Below, in pieces: positions 6,619-8,990 of a stretch of DNA of 8,990 bases; position 1 is the stretch's first letter; the number at the start of each line of letters is the position of its first letter. The stretch is from an uncultured Halieaceae bacterium. Lineage in GTDB: Bacteria; Pseudomonadota; Gammaproteobacteria; Pseudomonadales; Halieaceae. Position numbers and translations under genes: made by a program. The stretch covers positions 1-8,990 of the forward strand of contig CALINF010000098.1 in assembly GCA_938045215.1 (NCBI GenBank). The letters run 5' to 3'. The notes under the pieces are model-generated. The model saw nothing but the letters and a program-made list of their open reading frames with translations. It did no database searches and was not told the DNA's origin.

Positions 6619-6682
6619 GGTGTAGCCAGTGCTATCTATGTATTGGCTATAATACCCAACTCCTGCAGGCTAGACAGCCAAG
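6619..6682. promoter_or_regulatory. Divergent promoter region with near-palindromic -10 element
   Basis: This 64-base gap separates the CWC-cysZ unit (left) from smrA (right). A perfect consensus -10 hexamer TATAAT is at 6648-6653 on the plus strand, 29 bases before the smrA ATG. On the minus strand the overlapping hexamer TATTAT (6655-6650) matches five of six. Both lie inside the 17-base inverted repeat TTGGCTATAATACCCAA (6643-6659), in which seven of eight base pairs match around a central A. I see no good -35 box for either direction. A symmetric bidirectional promoter, an operator covering the -10, or both would explain it; this is inference. Confidence 0.6.
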
Positions 6683-7285
6683 ATGAGCGAAGACGATAAA
6701 TTTTTTGAGGAAGAAATGTCCGGTGTGGTGCCGCTGAAGCGCGAGCCCAGGGCAACACTGAGCAAGTCATCTGCGACAGAAGCTTCCGTTGATCACCGAC
6801 GCCGTGCGGCTGTTGCTGCGCCGCAGGTCGATCGCAATGTCCTGACCGAGGAGGGGGTAGAGCCGCTGGACTCCTGGTATGTGCTGGAATTCAAGCGCTC
6901 TGGAGTTCAAAACGGCGTTTTCAGAAAGTTGAAACAGGGCCGATATGAATCGGAAGCGCGTCTTGACCTGCATCGCATGACAATCGCACGCGCACGCAAG
7001 GAGCTGTTTGAGTTTATCGAGGCGTCGTACGAACTGGGTCTGCGCAGCGTGATGCTGGTGCACGGTAAAGGTGAGAGCAAACCTGATCGAGAGCGCTGCT
7101 CCATTCTCAAAGGCTGTGCCAATCATTGGCTGCGGGAGTTGGACATTGTGCAGGCGTTTCACAGTGCCCAGCCAAGACACGGGGGCACCGGCGCTGTCTA
7201 CATCCTGTTGCGCAAGAGTGAGGAGAAAAAGCGCGAAAATCGCGAGCGATTTATGAAGGGTAGAGTGCCTTCAGACAAGATGTAG
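6683..7285 (+). CDS. smrA: Smr domain protein, SmrA type (MutS2 C-terminal-like nuclease family)
   Basis: The 200-residue protein has a variable charged N-terminus (about 1-60) and a C-terminal Smr domain (about 90-180). Visible Smr motifs are LDLH at 94-97, HGKG at 127-130 and HGGTGAVY at 166-173, followed by a highly basic tail (EEKKRENRERFMKGR). Smr domains bind or cut nucleic acid. The paralogue SmrB of E. coli uses its DLH motif to cleave mRNA between collided ribosomes, whereas SmrA's role is not settled. The N-terminus MSEDDKFF...PLKR resembles SmrA, supporting the ATG at 6683 despite its poor ribosome-binding site. An in-frame ATG at 6716 with GAGG five bases upstream is an alternative that would lose 11 residues. 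It is divergent from the CWC-cysZ unit and convergent with the small gene at 7313. Confidence 0.88.
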   Translation: MSEDDKFFEEEMSGVVPLKREPRATLSKSSATEASVDHRRRAAVAAPQVDRNVLTEEGVEPLDSWYVLEFKRSGVQNGVFRKLKQGRYESEARLDLHRMTIARARKELFEFIEASYELGLRSVMLVHGKGESKPDRERCSILKGCANHWLRELDIVQAFHSAQPRHGGTGAVYILLRKSEEKKRENRERFMKGRVPSDKM

Positions 7286-7312
7286 CCTAAACGTAAGCGG
7301 AGCTTTTCGGTG

Positions 7313-7603
7313 TTATTGCGCACCCGCCTTGCGCAGAACCTGCGCATAAGGGCCACCGTGTCGATGCTGCTCTACAATGGCAAGCAGAGTTCGCCCTTTT
7401 CGATCCTGGGCGTTCAGGTCGCGATCTTCGTCGGTAAAAAACGAGATAAAGAGTTCGAAATCCTCAGTGCGCATACTCTGATAGGCTTTCAGAAGCATGT
7501 GAAAGTCGTCACTGGTGCCGTCGTGGGCGCGCACGTTAAGAAAGCTTTTTATGTGGTCTTGCGTCCACACTTCATCGAGTACTTTTTCCTTGTCTTTCTT
7601 CAT
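7313..7603 (-). CDS. Small conserved protein, PA4642 family, unknown function
   Basis: A 96-residue soluble, charged protein without membrane segment, signal peptide or cysteines. It resembles the PA4642-type proteins of Pseudomonas: a Lys-rich start (MKKDKEKV), then FHMLLKAYQSMRTEDFELFISFF (34-56), DLNAQDRKGRTLLAIV (62-77) and PYAQVLRKAGA near the C-terminus. The middle, with D-L-N-A-Q-D-x-x-G-x-T-L-L, looks like one ankyrin-type turn, which suggests a helical protein-binding fold; this is inference. It lies 70 bases downstream of gatB on the same strand and may share its transcript. AGGA lies about ten bases before the ATG. A tiny open frame (7600-7614, MRKQ) overlaps the start as ATGA. No function is known to me. 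Confidence 0.8.
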   Translation of the reverse strand: MKKDKEKVLDEVWTQDHIKSFLNVRAHDGTSDDFHMLLKAYQSMRTEDFELFISFFTDEDRDLNAQDRKGRTLLAIVEQHRHGGPYAQVLRKAGAQ

Positions 7604-7645
7604 TGCTTGCGCATCCTGTTCCGATTCATTTCGCAGTGGTTGTTT

Positions 7646-7673
7646 CGCTCTGTGTTATGGCAGGTTCAGAGCG
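7646..7673 (-). repeat. Stem-loop abutting the gatB stop codon
   Basis: CGCTCTG (7646-7652) and CAGAGCG (7667-7673) form a perfect seven-pair stem with a 14-base loop, beginning at the base next to the gatB stop (7674-7676). No T-run follows on either strand, so it is not a classical intrinsic terminator. It could stabilise the gatB mRNA end or partially insulate the small gene downstream. Confidence 0.45.
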
Positions 7674-8990
7674 CTAGACCAGTTTCCGCAGCAGCAGCTC
7701 GTTCACCATTTTGGGATTGGCCTGCCCGCGGGAGAGTTTCATTATCTGGCCAACAAAAAAGCCAATCAGCTTTTTGCGCTTGGCATCGTCAGCGGCGAGG
7801 TATTGTTCAACCTGGGCCGCGTTGCTGGCAATGATCTCATCTACCATCGCCTCCAGTTCGCCACTGTCACTGACCTGTTTGAGTCCGCGAGCTTCGATAA
7901 TCGTGTCAGCGTCGCCTTCGCCTGCACACATGGCCTCGAATACCTGCTTGGCGATCTTGCCTGAGATACTGTTGTCGAGAATTCGTGCAATCAGCCCGGC
8001 CAGATTAGTCGCAGAGACCGGGCTCTGCTCCAATGCAAGATCATCGCGATTGAGCTGCCCCAGTAGCTCTCCCTGCACCCAGTTTGCGGCAATTTTGGCA
8101 TCGCCTGACTGTGCGGCCACGGTTTCAAAGTAGTCCGCCAGCGCACGGCTTGCAGACAGTACTCCCGCATCATAGGTGGACAGGCCGTACTGTGTAACGA
8201 AGCGCTCTCGTTTCTGCCGCGGAAGCTCAGGCAGTGACTCCCGAATCGATTCGATGTAGGCCTCGTCGATTACGATAGGCAACAGGTCTGGTTCGGGAAA
8301 ATAACGGTAATCGTTGGCGACTTCTTTGCTGCGCATGGAGCGGGTTTCGTCACGATCCGCGTCATACAGGCGTGTTTCCTGCACCACGGTACCACCGTTG
8401 TCCAAAATGTCGGACTGGCGATTGAACTCGTGATGAATGGCCTTTTCTACGAAGCGGAATGAATTGACGTTCTTGATTTCAGCGCGCGTGCCGAGTGTTT
8501 CCGAGCCCTGCGGTCGCAGTGAAATGTTGATATCACAACGCATGGAGCCCTCTGCCATGTTGCCGTCAGAAATACCCAGGTAGGTAACAAGACTGTGTAG
8601 TGCCTTGAGATAGGCCACTGCCTGCTCTGCATTGCGAATGTCTGGCTCTGAAACGATCTCCAGCAGCGGTGTGCCAGCACGGTTCAAGTCGATACCACTT
8701 TGACCATGAAAGTCTTCGTGCAATGACTTGCCGGCGTCTTCTTCGAGGTGGGCGCGCGTGATGCCGATTCGATGGGTACTGCCATTCTCCAGCTGCACCT
8801 CAAATTCACCCCGACCAACAATTGGATCCTGGAATTGACTTATCTGGTAGCCCTTTGGCAGGTCTGGATAGAAATAGTTCTTGCGATCAAAAACAGAGCG
8901 CTTGCCGATATGTGCGCCAATGCCAACGCCGAACATAACGGCGTAACGCACAGCCTGCTCGTTCAGGACGGGCAGCATGCCCGGCATAGC
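7674..8990 (-). CDS. gatB: Aspartyl/glutamyl-tRNA(Asn/Gln) amidotransferase subunit B, 5' end missing
   Basis: GatB is the tRNA-binding kinase subunit of the GatCAB complex. That complex converts Asp-tRNA(Asn) and/or Glu-tRNA(Gln) to the amide forms using ATP and glutamine-derived ammonia. The reading frame runs off the window end, leaving 438 C-terminal residues of the family's roughly 480. Visible signatures, numbered from the first visible residue: PGMLPVLN (3-10), KNYFYPDLPKGYQIS (37-51), AGTPLLEIVSEPDIR (105-119), GNMAEGSMRCDINIS (143-157), EIKNVNSFRF (171-180) and DYRYFPEPDLLP (227-238). A C-terminal YqeY-like helical tRNA-binding domain begins at about 325 and ends NELLLRKLV. The N-terminal cradle residues, including the CPVC-type stretch of many GatB proteins, are outside. 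gatA and gatC are expected beyond the right edge. A functional GatB implies the cell makes Asn-tRNA or Gln-tRNA indirectly. Confidence 0.97.
   Translation of the reverse strand, partial: AMPGMLPVLNEQAVRYAVMFGVGIGAHIGKRSVFDRKNYFYPDLPKGYQISQFQDPIVGRGEFEVQLENGSTHRIGITRAHLEEDAGKSLHEDFHGQSGIDLNRAGTPLLEIVSEPDIRNAEQAVAYLKALHSLVTYLGISDGNMAEGSMRCDINISLRPQGSETLGTRAEIKNVNSFRFVEKAIHHEFNRQSDILDNGGTVVQETRLYDADRDETRSMRSKEVANDYRYFPEPDLLPIVIDEAYIESIRESLPELPRQKRERFVTQYGLSTYDAGVLSASRALADYFETVAAQSGDAKIAANWVQGELLGQLNRDDLALEQSPVSATNLAGLIARILDNSISGKIAKQVFEAMCAGEGDADTIIEARGLKQVSDSGELEAMVDEIIASNAAQVEQYLAADDAKRKKLIGFFVGQIMKLSRGQANPKMVNELLLRKLV

Noticed and set aside
6406..6699. Plus-strand open frame of 97 codons running toward smrA
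   Set aside because: Antisense to the CWC gene, whose eight spaced cysteines are unlikely by chance; the plus-strand frame has no family features and no ribosome-binding site I can see.
7295..7305. Possible terminator AAGC-GGA-GCTT between smrA and the small gene
   Set aside because: Four pairs with a three-base loop and no real T-run is too weak for an intrinsic terminator.
7310..7834. Plus-strand open frame of 174 codons (and another at 7515-7964)
   Set aside because: Antisense to the PA4642-type gene and gatB; Arg/Ser/Phe-rich shadow sequence without recognisable domains, although long enough to look tempting.
1..8990. CRISPR arrays, insertion sequences, phage genes, tRNA or rRNA genes
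   Set aside because: No repeated spacers, terminal inverted repeats, transposase or integrase motifs, or RNA-gene structures were recognised; nearly every base belongs to a recognised gene family.

Overview
The window reads as ordinary, densely packed chromosome of a gammaproteobacterium. By eye it is about mid-50s % GC, with short intergenic gaps and no mobile elements, tRNA, rRNA or CRISPR. The best protein resemblances I recognise are to Pseudomonas-like and marine gammaproteobacterial families: a RhlB with a long basic N-terminus, a PA4642-type small protein, and the prfA-prmC-moeB order. A marine relative of Pseudomonas (for example the Cellvibrionales/Halieaceae side) is my guess, not something the sequence proves.

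Layout. Bases 1-1996 (+) hold the end of prfA (release factor RF1), prmC (which methylates the RF1 GGQ glutamine) and moeB (adenylyltransferase for the MoaD-type sulfur carrier), overlapping or closely spaced like an operon. moeB meets a convergent NorM-type MATE efflux pump (1993-3417, -), and their stop codons physically overlap. Divergent from the pump is a DoxX-family membrane protein (3516-4106, +), probably HvfX-like. After a 116-base gap with palindromes and a candidate promoter comes rhlB (4223-5614, +), a DEAD-box RNA helicase with a TTG start. Convergent to it is a two-gene unit on the minus strand: a cysteine-rich CWC protein (6388-6618) followed by cysZ (5633-6391), joined by an ATGA overlap. 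A compact 64-base region with a near-palindromic -10 box separates this unit from the divergent smrA (6683-7285, +). smrA converges on a PA4642-type small protein (7313-7603, -), which lies downstream of gatB (7674 to the window end, -, 5' end missing).

How the genes work together. There is a translation and RNA theme: termination (RF1), RF1 modification (PrmC), RNA unwinding and decay (RhlB), a Smr-domain protein whose relatives act on nucleic acids, and tRNA amidation (GatB). A smaller sulfur theme comprises MoeB (sulfur-carrier activation), CysZ (sulfate uptake) and the cysteine-rich CWC protein. All three convergent gene pairs lack a recognisable intrinsic terminator.

I did not find an obviously new multi-gene system. 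The points most worth a second look are the translationally coupled CWC-cysZ pair, the symmetric divergent promoter at 6643-6659, the DoxX/HvfX-like protein without its usual RiPP partners, the palindromes upstream of rhlB, and the small uncharacterised protein behind gatB.
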